From Afipia sp. 64-13 (lineage in GTDB: Bacteria; Pseudomonadota; Alphaproteobacteria; Rhizobiales; Xanthobacteraceae): a DNA stretch of 64,000 nt. The notes under the pieces are model-generated. The model ran no database searches, had not been told where the DNA came from, and was given only the letters and a program-made list of their open reading frames with translations. Within the stretch, counting starts at the first letter, position 1; each line of letters opens with the position of its first letter. Both the position numbers and the translations under genes were made by a program. Of this stretch, positions 1-9,039 are shown in pieces. The stretch is from the NCBI GenBank assembly GCA_001897755.1, contig MKUJ01000007.1, positions 54,003-118,002 of the forward strand, in the 5' to 3' direction.

Positions 1-624
1 CCGCTCGCCGAGGAAAGTGGCCTGATTGTCGAGATGGGCGAGTGGATTTTGCGCGAGGCTTGCCGCGAGGCGGCTTCATGGCCGCGCCGTCTGCAAATCT
101 CCGTCAACCTGTCGCCAGCGCAATTCATGCACGGAGATCTTGTCAGCCTGGTGCATTCGATTCTGCTCGAAACGGGCCTCACCCCCGGTCGCCTCGAGCT
201 TGAAATCACCGAAGGCGTGCTGATCGACGATTTCGATCGCGGTCTGGCGCTGCTGCGCCGCCTGAAAGCGCTTGGCGTGCGTATCGCGATGGACGATTTC
301 GGCAGCGGATACTCGTCGCTGACCTATCTGCAAGCCTTCCCGTTCGACAAGATCAAGATCGACCGGACCTTCGTGATGAATCTCGGCCGCAACTCGCAAT
401 CCGCCGCGATCATCCGCTCGATGATCGGGCTCGGCCATGGTCTCGACATCTCTATCGTTGCTGAAGGCGTCGAGACCCAGGAGCAGTTGAGCTTCCTGGC
501 GGTGGAATCCTGCGATCAGGTGCAGGGCTATTTCCTCGGCAAGCCGGCGTCGATCGCGCAATACGATGCCTGGGTCGGCCGCACGCCGCGCACGCCGCCG
601 GCGATGGTGCGCAAGACCGGCTGA
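1..624 (+). CDS. EAL-domain c-di-GMP phosphodiesterase, 3' part (truncated by window start)
   Basis: The frame is open from base 1, so the gene begins upstream of the window; the ATG at 34 is internal. The 207 visible residues are the C-terminal two thirds of an EAL domain, which hydrolyses cyclic di-GMP to pGpG. Visible catalytic and metal-binding signatures are SVNLSP, LEITE, the loop-6 motif MDDFGSGYSSL, DKIKID, VAEGVET and QGYFLGKP. The EAL signature itself lies before the window. All key residues seen are intact, so phosphodiesterase activity is plausible. Whether a GGDEF or sensory domain precedes it cannot be seen. It ends 126 bp before the transporter operon. Confidence 0.9.
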   Translation, partial: PLAEESGLIVEMGEWILREACREAASWPRRLQISVNLSPAQFMHGDLVSLVHSILLETGLTPGRLELEITEGVLIDDFDRGLALLRRLKALGVRIAMDDFGSGYSSLTYLQAFPFDKIKIDRTFVMNLGRNSQSAAIIRSMIGLGHGLDISIVAEGVETQEQLSFLAVESCDQVQGYFLGKPASIAQYDAWVGRTPRTPPAMVRKTG

Positions 625-750
625 ATCCGCGGCTTTCACCCATAATTCGCCGTTTCGCCGGCGGGCCGATCGCGACCTATTGGCGCGAGGCGTCCCGATG
701 CTTGAACGGGTGCGCGTTATCGTGATAGGGCGCGAGGCGGGGAGGGGCCG

Positions 751-1860
751 ATGACCAGCGATCTGCCGGAACAGCGCCGCGCCGTGTTGTTGCGCGTCAA
801 CGATGTCAGCAAGCGCTTTGGCGGCGTGACGGCTGTGGACCGCCTGTCGCTTGAGATCGGCGCCGGCGAGTTCTTCGCGCTGCTGGGGCCGAGCGGTTGT
901 GGCAAGACCACGCTGCTGCGGATGCTGGCCGGATTCGAAACCCCCGACGACGGGCAGATCTATCTCGACGGACAAGATATCGCGCCGGTGCCGCCGCATC
1001 TGCGCCCCGTGAACATGATGTTCCAGAGCTACGCGCTGTTCCCGCATCTCAGCGTAGAAGCCAATATCGCGTTCGGGTTGAAGCGCGCGGGCTTGCCGAA
1101 ATCCGATATCACGGCGCGGGTCGCGGAAATGGTCGCGCTCGCGCGGCTGCAGGGCATGGAAAAGCGCCGCCCCGATCAGCTTTCGGGCGGACAGCGTCAG
1201 CGCGTGGCGCTGGCGCGTTCGCTGGCGCGACGGCCGCGCATGTTGTTGCTGGACGAGCCGCTCGGCGCACTCGACAAGAAGCTGCGCGAAGAGACCCAGG
1301 CCGAGCTGCTGCAAGTGCAGCGTCAGCTCGGCATGACCTTCATTGTCGTGACGCATGATCAGAGCGAGGCGATGACTATGGCCGACCGCATCGGCGTCAT
1401 GGACGGTGGACGCCTGGTGCAGGTGGCGGCGCCACGTACGCTCTATGAAGCGCCGAACTCGCGTTGGATCGCGGGCTTTGTCGGCGACATCAACCTTATC
1501 GAGGGACGAGTCGCGCAATTCAGCGACGGCCGCGTGACGGTGGCATCCGAAGGCGGCGCCTCGGTGATCGCCGGCGGATCGGCGAAAGTCGGCGCGGCGG
1601 TCGCGATCGCGGTGCGTCCGGAGAAAATCATGCTGTCCGCTGACGCCGCGCCGCAAGGCGCGGTCAACGCCTATGCGGGCCGCATCGCCGAAATCGGCTA
1701 TCTTGGCGGTGCGTCGGTCTATCGGGTGACACTGGACAACGGTGTTGCGTTGCGGGTCTCGACCCCAAATGCGACGCGGCGTGCCTCCGAAGCCTTTGTC
1801 ACGGGACAGCGCGTCATCGCCTCGTTCGCGCCGGATGATTGCGTGGTGCTCGAGCAATGA
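751..1860 (+). CDS. ABC transporter ATP-binding protein, spermidine/putrescine type (PotA/PotG-like)
   Basis: This 369-residue cytoplasmic ATPase energises the two permeases encoded directly downstream. Walker A is GPSGCGKT at residues 46-53. The Q-loop is at about 91-92, the ABC signature LSGGQ at 144-148, Walker B LLLDEP at 165-170 and the switch histidine at 202. The last 120 or so residues look like a TOBE domain (AVRPEKIMLS), as in PotA, PotG and FbpC. The length is typical. The stop overlaps the next start (ATGA), so translation is probably coupled. The substrate is inferred from overall resemblance and the two-permease arrangement; other polyamine, opine or iron relatives of this subfamily look similar. 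No binding protein lies nearby. Confidence 0.9.
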   Translation: MTSDLPEQRRAVLLRVNDVSKRFGGVTAVDRLSLEIGAGEFFALLGPSGCGKTTLLRMLAGFETPDDGQIYLDGQDIAPVPPHLRPVNMMFQSYALFPHLSVEANIAFGLKRAGLPKSDITARVAEMVALARLQGMEKRRPDQLSGGQRQRVALARSLARRPRMLLLDEPLGALDKKLREETQAELLQVQRQLGMTFIVVTHDQSEAMTMADRIGVMDGGRLVQVAAPRTLYEAPNSRWIAGFVGDINLIEGRVAQFSDGRVTVASEGGASVIAGGSAKVGAAVAIAVRPEKIMLSADAAPQGAVNAYAGRIAEIGYLGGASVYRVTLDNGVALRVSTPNATRRASEAFVTGQRVIASFAPDDCVVLEQ

Positions 1861-2771
1861 GCGCGCGGAACATCTTCACCCGGCCGGCACGATTTGCGGC
1901 GATCGCACCCTATGCCTGGATGCTGCTGTTCTTCCTGGTGCCGTTCGGCTTTGTGCTGAAGATCGCGCTGTCGCAAACCACGATCGCGCAGCCGCCCTAT
2001 CTGCCGACATTCGACCTCGCTGCCGGCCGGGACGCGGCGGCGTCCGCGTTCACGATGTTCTCGGCCGAGAATTTCAAGCTGCTGGTGTCGGACGATATCT
2101 ACATCTTCTCCTATCTCCGCAGTCTTTTCGTCGCCATTGCCTCCACCGCCATGCTGCTCGCAATCGGCTATCCGGTCGCGTACGGCATGAGCCGTCTGCC
2201 GCCGCGCTGGCAGCCGATCGCGATGACGCTGGTGATCGTGCCGTTCTGGACCTCGTTCCTGATCCGCATCTACGCCTGGATCAACATTCTGCAGCATGAC
2301 GGCCTGTTCAATTCGCTGCTGCTTGCTCTCCATGTCATCGACAAGCCGCTGACATGGCTCGCCACCGACACGGCGATGTATATCGGCATCGTCTATTCGT
2401 ATTTCCCGTTCATGATCCTGCCGCTCTACGCCACGCTGTCGAAGATGGACGGTTCGTTGCTCGAAGCCGCCGCCGATCTTGGCTGCTCGCGGCTGAAGGC
2501 ATTCTGGCTGGTGACGTTCCCGTTGTCGTTGTCGGGCGTGGGGGCCGGGGCGCTGCTGTGCTTTATCCCGATCGCGGGTGAGTTCGTGATTCCGGACCTG
2601 CTGGCCGGATCGGACCGGATGATGATCGGCCAGATGCTGTGGCTTGAATTCTTCACCAACAAGGATTGGCCGGTCGCCTCGGCGATTGCCATCGTTCTTC
2701 TGGTGCTGCTGCTCGCGCCGCTTCTGGTCTACGAGAAGCTGCAGAGCCGGCAGCTCGAGCGGGCGCGCTGA
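1857..2771 (+). CDS. ABC transporter permease, PotB/PotH-like
   Basis: An inner-membrane permease of 304 residues with about six hydrophobic segments, the first near residues 17-37. The ORF track begins at 1839, but the ATG at 1857 overlaps the upstream stop as ATGA and gives the usual short N-terminus (MSARNIF). The cytoplasmic EAA loop that contacts the ATPase reads EAAADLGCSRLKAFW. It pairs with the next permease to form a heterodimeric channel of the polyamine ABC importer family. Substrate specificity is inferred only from family resemblance. Confidence 0.88.
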   Translation: MSARNIFTRPARFAAIAPYAWMLLFFLVPFGFVLKIALSQTTIAQPPYLPTFDLAAGRDAAASAFTMFSAENFKLLVSDDIYIFSYLRSLFVAIASTAMLLAIGYPVAYGMSRLPPRWQPIAMTLVIVPFWTSFLIRIYAWINILQHDGLFNSLLLALHVIDKPLTWLATDTAMYIGIVYSYFPFMILPLYATLSKMDGSLLEAAADLGCSRLKAFWLVTFPLSLSGVGAGALLCFIPIAGEFVIPDLLAGSDRMMIGQMLWLEFFTNKDWPVASAIAIVLLVLLLAPLLVYEKLQSRQLERAR

Positions 2772-2773
2772 TC

Positions 2774-3592
2774 ATGGCCGTTCGCCCACTGACCAGGCCC
2801 TCGTCCTTCAACATCGTCTCGCTGGTGCTGGGCCTTGCGTTTCTGTACCTGCCGATCGTCATTCTGGTGATCTATTCCTTCAATGCCTCGCGTCTGGTGA
2901 CGGTATGGGGCGGCTGGTCGCTGCGTTGGTATCGCGAACTCCTCGACAACGAAGCGATGCTGTCGGCGGCGTGGATGAGCCTGCGGGTCGGCGTGATGTC
3001 GGCGACGCTGGCGACCCTGCTCGGCACGCTCGCGGCCGTTGCGCTGTCGCGCGGCGGGCGCTTCGGCGGCCGGACGCTGTTCTCCGGCATGCTGTATGCG
3101 CCGCTGGTGATGCCGGAGGTGATCACCGGCCTGTCGCTGCTGCTGTTGTTCGTCGCGGTCAATGCCGAGCGCGGATTCTGGACCGTCACCATCGCCCACA
3201 CCACGCTGACGATGTGTTTCGTCACCGTCGTGGTGCAATCGCGGCTCGGCGGCCTCGACCGCAGTCTTGAGGAAGCGGCGATGGATCTGGGTTGCGGACC
3301 GGCTCGGGCTTTCGTCGCAGTCACGCTGCCGCTGATCCTGCCCTCGATTGTGGCGGGGTGGATGTTGGCCTTCACGCTGTCGCTCGACGATCTGGTGATC
3401 GCGAGCTTCACCACCGGCCCCGGCTCCTCGACACTGCCGATCCGGATCTATTCGGAGGTGCGGCTTGGGGTGAAGCCGGAGATCAACGCGATCTGCACGC
3501 TGGTGATCGCGGGTGTCGCGGCCGTCATCGTTGCGGCGTCGCTCGCATCGAAACTATCGAGCAGGCAGGGCGAAAGCGCCGCGCCGCTTTAA
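2774..3592 (+). CDS. ABC transporter permease, PotC/PotI-like
   Basis: The second inner-membrane permease of the importer, 272 residues and about six membrane segments. The ORF track starts at 2666 inside the upstream gene. The ATG at 2774, two bases after the upstream stop, gives the family-typical start. The EAA loop is EEAAMDLGCGPARAF followed by VTLPLILP. It is the last gene of the transporter operon, and its stop overlaps the convergent asmA-family gene by four bases, so no separate terminator lies between them. Confidence 0.88.
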   Translation: MAVRPLTRPSSFNIVSLVLGLAFLYLPIVILVIYSFNASRLVTVWGGWSLRWYRELLDNEAMLSAAWMSLRVGVMSATLATLLGTLAAVALSRGGRFGGRTLFSGMLYAPLVMPEVITGLSLLLLFVAVNAERGFWTVTIAHTTLTMCFVTVVVQSRLGGLDRSLEEAAMDLGCGPARAFVAVTLPLILPSIVAGWMLAFTLSLDDLVIASFTTGPGSSTLPIRIYSEVRLGVKPEINAICTLVIAGVAAVIVAASLASKLSSRQGESAAPL

Positions 3593-5601
3593 TTGGCGTT
3601 GGCGGCGGGAGGCTGTGACGGAGCCGCGGCCGGCGGATTGGCCGTGCTCGGTGATGGAGGTGTGTGCGCGGCTGATCCGTTAGTGGTGCCGCCGTGCGCG
3701 CCGTCAGACTGCGTTTTCTTGTTGCCGGTGAAACGGTCGATGACGGCCTTGACCGCATCGCGCGCAGAATGGCCCTTGAGCGAATCCAGCAGCGGCGCGG
3801 TGGCCGGCGAGCGGCGGATCAGGATGTCGGAATCCGGGAAGATCAGCGGATCGTCCCACGGGCCTTGCACCACGAACGGCAGTTGAAAGGCTTGTGTGTT
3901 GTCGGAGACCGGCACCAGGCTTGCCACGCCTTTCAGATCGTATTCACGTGACGGAATGGAAGTCGTGCCGGTGATGGCCACGCGCGTTCCCGGTCCTTCG
4001 ATCTGGACTTCATCGGCGGTCGCGACGCCATGATCGATGCTGAGCGCGACCTTCAGCGTGTTGAACGGCGTGGTGCCGCTGCGGTAATTGCCCGCCCCCG
4101 ACAGTGGACGGCGCTCCAGACGCCGCAGCAATTGTTCGACATTGAAGCCCGAAATGGCGCCGTCGTGTCCGGTCAGCGTCGCGGCGCCGGTCAAGGATTG
4201 CGCGAGGCTGAAGGGATTGGCGCCGGACGCCTCCAGCGACACGCCGAGGTCGCCGCGCCCGCTCAGTTTGCGTGCGCCGAACATCTCGCTAACGGCGGCT
4301 TCGAGGTCGATATCGGTAAAGCGGAATTGGGCCTTGATGTCGGCATTGTCATTGGTTCGGGTGAGGCCAAGCGAGCCCTTGACGATGCCGCGATAGATCT
4401 GCGCCTCGCCGATGCTCAGCGCCAATGCACCGTTGCGCAGGTTGGCGCCGACGGCGGTGCGCCCGAGCTTCGACGAGCCGATGGTGACCTTTGCCGCGGA
4501 CAAGCGCATGTCGAGGTCGGTCGCCGACAGGCCGCGCAGATCGAAGGCTTGCCGGCTCCAGTCCCGCGCGCCGTTGGCGAGCAGCCGCACCGCGCCGATA
4601 TAGGGCGTGAGATCGAGCGCGTCGGCGGCCAGCGTTCCCTGCAGCGTCGGCCGGCCGGTCGTGCTGTTGTAGGTCAGCACGCCTTCGGCGGCGTTGCCGT
4701 CGAGATCGACATTGACATTGGTGAGCGCGATGGAGTCGCCGACGACATTGGCGCGTGCTTTCAGATTGAAACGCCCGAATCCGCCGTCGCCGATCGGGCC
4801 GTGCCCGGTCCAGCGCAGCAGGTTGCGAAGAGAGGAACTGTCCGCGGTCAGCGTTCCCTCGAGCAGCAGGCTGCTGCGGTTGGCGATGATGCCGTCGAAG
4901 GCGAGTTTCAACGGGGCGCCGACCAGTCGTGCTTTCAGCCCGGTGCGCTCGCCGGAAATCGCCGCGGCGAAGTCGGTCACGCTCAGGCTGCTTTCGAGGC
5001 GCTCGCCGTGCCAGTCGAAATGGCCGGTCGCGGCGAAGGAACGCGCGATCGAGGGCCACGCCAGCGACAGATCGATGCCGCTCAGTTTTTCCGAAATCTG
5101 CCGTGCGTCGTCGCGATAATCGATGGCGCCCTGCATGATGCGGATTTCGGAGAACGAGATCGCAGGCTTGCCGCCCGGCTTCATGGAGCGGGCGAGGGCG
5201 TCGAGGATCGGCGTCCAGTTGCTGCCGCCCTCGGCGGTGCGGACGATGTTGATCCTGGGATTGAGCAGGGAAAGATCGGTGATCTCGAAATGCCCGGCCA
5301 GGATAGGCAGCAGACCAAGATTGGCGGTCAGGGCTTCGGCGGTGAGCATGTCGGCGCCATCGCCGCTGTGTTTGAACCCGACCTGATACAGCGTCACATA
5401 GCTGGCCGGAAATACCGAAACTTCGGTCTTGCCGCCGATCACGAGGTCGAGACCGGTGGCCGCGCGGATCTGGGTTTCCACGGCCCGGCGCACCTGGTCG
5501 CGATCGATCAGCCAGGATGCCGCCATCAGCCCGACCAGCAAAAGGCCGAGAGCCGCCGCAGCAAGCGTCCCGAGGCGCTTCATCCCGTGGGCCATGGTCA
5601 A
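3589..5601 (-). CDS. AsmA-family protein
   Basis: A 670-residue protein with one N-terminal membrane anchor (GTLAAAALGLLLVGLMAASW) followed by a long beta-rich periplasmic region. The sequence just after the anchor (ATGLDLVIGGKTEVSVFPASYV) is characteristic of AsmA proteins. The C-terminal region (LKVALSIDHGVATADEVQIEGPG) matches the AsmA-like C domain. AsmA relatives are thought to act in phospholipid transport and outer-membrane assembly. The last 45 or so residues are Pro/Ala/Asn-rich and probably disordered. An alternative start is the Met at 5583 (MKRLGTL). It is convergent with the ABC permease and divergent from the CoA-transferase operon. Confidence 0.85.
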   Translation of the reverse strand: MTMAHGMKRLGTLAAAALGLLLVGLMAASWLIDRDQVRRAVETQIRAATGLDLVIGGKTEVSVFPASYVTLYQVGFKHSGDGADMLTAEALTANLGLLPILAGHFEITDLSLLNPRINIVRTAEGGSNWTPILDALARSMKPGGKPAISFSEIRIMQGAIDYRDDARQISEKLSGIDLSLAWPSIARSFAATGHFDWHGERLESSLSVTDFAAAISGERTGLKARLVGAPLKLAFDGIIANRSSLLLEGTLTADSSSLRNLLRWTGHGPIGDGGFGRFNLKARANVVGDSIALTNVNVDLDGNAAEGVLTYNSTTGRPTLQGTLAADALDLTPYIGAVRLLANGARDWSRQAFDLRGLSATDLDMRLSAAKVTIGSSKLGRTAVGANLRNGALALSIGEAQIYRGIVKGSLGLTRTNDNADIKAQFRFTDIDLEAAVSEMFGARKLSGRGDLGVSLEASGANPFSLAQSLTGAATLTGHDGAISGFNVEQLLRRLERRPLSGAGNYRSGTTPFNTLKVALSIDHGVATADEVQIEGPGTRVAITGTTSIPSREYDLKGVASLVPVSDNTQAFQLPFVVQGPWDDPLIFPDSDILIRRSPATAPLLDSLKGHSARDAVKAVIDRFTGNKKTQSDGAHGGTTNGSAAHTPPSPSTANPPAAAPSQPPAANAN

Positions 5602-5786
5602 GTGGGCGATCCGATCAGGGTCTGGCTAAACCGGCCGCCGGCGGCCAGCATTCAATGGCGCGCAACTTGATCGGTTTTCTTGACGCTTTCAAGGCCGTAA
5701 GTGCTTCGTTCCACCTGTCAAATCGCCGTTTTGGCGCAGCTGTCAATGAAAGCGCGGTGAGCGGCGCGTCTCACCGTTGAGTCCGA

Positions 5787-5816
5787 TTGACGAGTTTTCG
5801 CGATTGAGCCTAATAG
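5787..5816 (+). promoter_or_regulatory. Candidate sigma70 promoter of the CoA-transferase operon
   Basis: TTGACG and TAATAG are separated by 18 bp, about 50 bp before the likely start codon of the first CoA-transferase gene, in the 265-bp divergent gap with asmA. It fits a housekeeping promoter by eye only. Confidence 0.4.
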
Positions 5817-5865
5817 AGACCACCGGCCGCGCTCGCCATTTCTCTTTCCCCCGGGTTTGCAGCAC

Positions 5866-6567
5866 ATGAACAAGGTTTTTCCCGACGCAAAATCGGCGCT
5901 TGAGGGCGTCATCAAGGATGGCATGACGATCATGTCAGGCGGCTTCGGCCTCTGCGGGATCGCGGAGACCCTGGCGAACGCCATCGGCGAGCTTGGCGTG
6001 AAGAATCTCACGGTGATCTCGAACAATGCCGCGGTCGATGGCATCGGTCTGGGACAACTGCTCGCCAACAAGCAGATCAAAAAGATGATCTCGTCCTATG
6101 TCGGCGAGAACAAGACCTTCGCGCAGATGTATCTCGCCGGCGAGCTCGAACTCGAATTCAATCCGCAGGGCACGCTGGCGGAGCGCATTCGCGCCGGTGG
6201 CGCGGGCATTCCGGCGTTCTTCACCAAGACTGGCGTCGGCACGGTGATCGCGGAAGGTAAGGAGATTCGCGAATTCGACGGTGAGAAATACGTTATGGAA
6301 CGCTCGCTGTTCGCCGATCTGTCGATCGTCCATGCCTGGAAGGGCGATACCGCCGGCAATCTCGTCTATCGCAAGACCGCGCGGAACTTCAACCCGATGA
6401 TGGCGACCGCCTCGCGCATGACCATCGCCGAGGTCGAGCATCTGGTGCCGGCGGGCGAGATCGATCCGGATCAGATCCATACCCCCGGTATTTTCGTCAA
6501 GCGCATCGTTCAGGCCGATCCGGCGCTGAAGCATATCGAGCAGCGCACCGTGCGCCAGCGCGCGTAA
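5866..6567 (+). CDS. scoA: 3-oxoacid (succinyl-CoA:acetoacetate) CoA-transferase subunit A
   Basis: The alpha subunit (233 residues) of a class I CoA-transferase that moves CoA from succinyl-CoA to acetoacetate, feeding ketone bodies or PHB breakdown products into the TCA cycle. The glycine-rich segment [12 protein letters not shown] and the later [16 protein letters not shown] are typical of SCOT subunit A. The ORF track begins at 5857; the Met at 5866 (MNKVFPDA) matches the usual N-terminus, though no strong ribosome site precedes either. The beta subunit follows after 20 bp, so the two are probably co-transcribed. Confidence 0.9.
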   Translation: MNKVFPDAKSALEGVIKDGMTIMSGGFGLCGIAETLANAIGELGVKNLTVISNNAAVDGIGLGQLLANKQIKKMISSYVGENKTFAQMYLAGELELEFNPQGTLAERIRAGGAGIPAFFTKTGVGTVIAEGKEIREFDGEKYVMERSLFADLSIVHAWKGDTAGNLVYRKTARNFNPMMATASRMTIAEVEHLVPAGEIDPDQIHTPGIFVKRIVQADPALKHIEQRTVRQRA

Positions 6568-6587
6568 GATTCTCAGAGGAGATTGCA

Positions 6588-7232
6588 ATGGCCTGGACCC
6601 GCGAACAGATGGCGGCCCGCGCAGCGAAGGAATTGCGCGACGGGTATTACGTCAATTTGGGCATCGGCATTCCGACCCTGGTGTCGAACTACATTCCGGA
6701 CGGCATGGATGTGCAGTTGCAGAGTGAGAACGGCATGCTCGGCACCGGGCCGTTTCCTTATGAGGGCGAGGAAGATCCCGATCTCATCAATGCCGGCAAG
6801 CAGACGGTGACCGAACTGCCGACCACCAGCTATTTCTCCAGCGCCGATTCCTTCGCGATGGTGCGTGGCGGGCATATCGACCTGTCGATCCTCGGCGCGA
6901 TGCAGGTGGCCGAGAACGGCGATCTGGCCAACTGGATGATCCCCGGCAAGATGGTCAAGGGCATGGGCGGCGCGATGGACCTCGTCGCCGGCGTCAAGCG
7001 CGTCGTGGTGGTGATGGAGCACAGCGCCAAGGACGGTGCGAAGCTGTTGCATCGCTGCACGTTGCCGCTGACCGGGCAGGGCGTGGTCGATCTGGTGATC
7101 ACCGATCTTGCGGTGTTCACCATCGACAAGCATGGCCCCGGCGGCATGCAGTTGATCGAACTGGCCGATAGCGTGACGCTCGACGAGGTCAAGGCCAAGA
7201 CCGAAGCCAATTACACCGTGGCGCTGGGGTAG
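6588..7232 (+). CDS. scoB: 3-oxoacid (succinyl-CoA:acetoacetate) CoA-transferase subunit B
   Basis: The beta subunit (214 residues) carries the catalytic glutamate, seen in the SENGMLG motif at about residues 45-51. The N-terminus ([15 protein letters not shown]) and the [19 protein letters not shown] segment are standard for SCOT subunit B. A good ribosome site (AGAGGAGATT) precedes the ATG. It acts with the subunit encoded just upstream. In this organism it probably links PHB or ketone-body use to the TCA cycle, in keeping with the phasins and isocitrate lyase elsewhere in the window. It converges on the iron-type permease gene five bases away. Confidence 0.92.
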   Translation: MAWTREQMAARAAKELRDGYYVNLGIGIPTLVSNYIPDGMDVQLQSENGMLGTGPFPYEGEEDPDLINAGKQTVTELPTTSYFSSADSFAMVRGGHIDLSILGAMQVAENGDLANWMIPGKMVKGMGGAMDLVAGVKRVVVVMEHSAKDGAKLLHRCTLPLTGQGVVDLVITDLAVFTIDKHGPGGMQLIELADSVTLDEVKAKTEANYTVALG

Positions 7233-7237
7233 CCTGC

Positions 7238-8881
7238 TTACGCCGGCCCGGTCGGCACGTCGGCAAACCGCGTCAGCCACGCCACCGGACCAATGCTCGC
7301 GGCCACGATCAGCAGCGCCGCGAGCGCGCCGTCCTCGAAGCTGCCGCGGCTCGCATATTGATAGATCGAGGTGGCGAGCGTCTCGACATTGAGCGGCCGC
7401 AGCAGCAGGGTGGCCGGCAGTTCTTTCAGACAATCGACGAACACGATGATCGCGCCGCCGAGCAACGCGGGCGTGAGCAGCGGCAGATGGATTTTCCGCA
7501 AGATGGTCGCCTGCGGCGCGCCGGCAATCCGCGCGCTGTCGTCATAGTCGCGCGGGATGCGGGCAAAGCCGGCCTGAATGAAGCCGGCCGGCACCGCCAG
7601 AAAGCGGATCACATAGGCGATCACCACGGCTGCGCCGGATCCGATGATGACGAGGCCTGGCGAAGCGAAGCCGAGCGTCTTGAGAAGTGCGCTAAGGCCA
7701 TTGTCGAGCGCGAGCAGCGGCGTCAGCAGGCCGAGCGCGAGCACCAATCCCGGCAATGCATAGCCGGCGCGGGCAAGGCCGGTGAGGACCTCACGCCAAT
7801 AGGTCGGCGACCAGCGATGGGCCAGCACGCTCGCGAGTCCCAGCACCAGTGCGATCAGCGTTGCGATGGTGGCGAAGGCGAGCGAACTGAGCGCATCTTG
7901 CCACAGCGCGATGGAACTGTGCGAGACGAGGCCGCGCCGCAGGCTCTCGCGCGCCAGAAACAGCAGCGGGACGACAAAGCCGAGCAGCACCGGCAGGGCG
8001 CAGGCGAGGGTCGCCAGCCAGCGCCGCGCGCCGGTCAGCGCGGTGCAACGCGCGATCTGCGGATGATCCGAGTCGGCATAGAGACGATGGCGTCGGCCCT
8101 GCCGCTCCAGCATGACAATCAGCGCGACCACGATCAGCGCGAATGCGGAAATCTGCGCGGCGCCCGCAAGGCTGCTGCGGTTGAGCCAGGTCGCGAAGAT
8201 CGAGACCGTCAGCGTGCGCACGCCGAGATATTCGCTGGCGCCGATGTCGTTGAGCGTCTCCAGCGCCACCAGCGCGAGGCCGACAGCAAGCGCCGGGCGA
8301 GCCATCGGCAGCGAGACGCGCCAGAAGATGGTCAGCGGCCGCGCGCCCAAAGTCTTCGCCGCTTCGATGGCGTCGGTGCCCTGGGTCTGGAACATCGCTC
8401 GCGTCGAAAGATAGACGTAAGGGTAGAGCACGAGGCCGATGATCAGGATGGCGCCGGGCAGCGAGCGCATGCTCGGCAGCCACGCGGCCGCGGTCGCTGG
8501 CATCAGCACCGTGCCGAGGGCTTGATGGGCGAGGCCGAGCGGCTCGAACAGATCGACATAGACATAGGCGCCGATATAGGTCGGGATCGCCAGCGGCATC
8601 GGCATCAGCCAGACGAAAAAGCGGCGGCCCGGAAAATCGTGCGACGACATCAGCCATGCCGTGCCGGCGCCAATCACGAGCGTAACCACGCCGACGCCGG
8701 CCAGCAGCAGCGCGGTGTCGCTGATGGTGCCCGGCAGTACATAGGCGAGCAGATGCGACCACAGATCGGCCGTCGGCTGCAGCGCCAGCACGGCGATGCT
8801 GATCACCGGGGTCGCCACCAGCGCCGCGGCAAGGCCGGCGGCTAGCAGAACAATCGCTTCCGTGGAGCGTGCCGGTGTCAT
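7238..8881 (-). CDS. Fused iron(III)-type ABC transporter permease (FbpB-like)
   Basis: An inner-membrane permease of about 547 residues made of two homologous permease halves, each with about six membrane segments. This is the FbpB/SfuB layout of ferric-iron importers. Two EAA-like loops are visible: EAAKTLGARPLTIFW in the first half and DSARIAGAPQATILRK in the second. The first residues in the ORF track come from a TTG codon; the ATG at 8881 (MTPARST) is the better start. It lies 158 bp downstream of the binding-protein gene, with a hairpin between them. No ATPase gene is adjacent. Confidence 0.85.
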   Translation of the reverse strand: MTPARSTEAIVLLAAGLAAALVATPVISIAVLALQPTADLWSHLLAYVLPGTISDTALLLAGVGVVTLVIGAGTAWLMSSHDFPGRRFFVWLMPMPLAIPTYIGAYVYVDLFEPLGLAHQALGTVLMPATAAAWLPSMRSLPGAILIIGLVLYPYVYLSTRAMFQTQGTDAIEAAKTLGARPLTIFWRVSLPMARPALAVGLALVALETLNDIGASEYLGVRTLTVSIFATWLNRSSLAGAAQISAFALIVVALIVMLERQGRRHRLYADSDHPQIARCTALTGARRWLATLACALPVLLGFVVPLLFLARESLRRGLVSHSSIALWQDALSSLAFATIATLIALVLGLASVLAHRWSPTYWREVLTGLARAGYALPGLVLALGLLTPLLALDNGLSALLKTLGFASPGLVIIGSGAAVVIAYVIRFLAVPAGFIQAGFARIPRDYDDSARIAGAPQATILRKIHLPLLTPALLGGAIIVFVDCLKELPATLLLRPLNVETLATSIYQYASRGSFEDGALAALLIVAASIGPVAWLTRFADVPTGPA

Positions 8882-8984
8882 CGGGACGGGCAATTCCGGA
8901 AAATATATGGGCCGCGCATCGTCATGATCGTGGTGGTCGCCTTCGAGGTATTTGTCTTTTCACGCGTGCGACCGACAAGACAAG

Positions 8985-9008
8985 GATGCCCGGTATAAGC
9001 CGGGCATC
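8985..9008 (-). terminator. Intergenic hairpin between binding-protein and permease genes
   Basis: Perfect 9-bp arms GATGCCCGG and CCGGGCATC flank a 6-base loop. No clean U-run follows on the minus strand, so it may be a partial terminator or mRNA-stabilising hairpin that raises binding-protein expression over permease. It also resembles one arm of the palindromic repeats seen elsewhere in the window. Confidence 0.5.
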
Positions 9009-9039
9009 TTCCGATCGTCAGACGGACACGCCGCTCGGG

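Noticed and set aside
76-1857. 593-residue minus-strand ORF over the EAL and ABC ATPase genes
   Set aside because: It is the antisense shadow of two clear genes, Arg/His/Asp-rich with no recognisable domain, as expected in high-GC DNA.
4030-5670. 546-residue plus-strand ORF antisense to the AsmA gene
   Set aside because: Composition is typical of a shadow frame, and the AsmA reading on the other strand has a signal anchor and family motifs.
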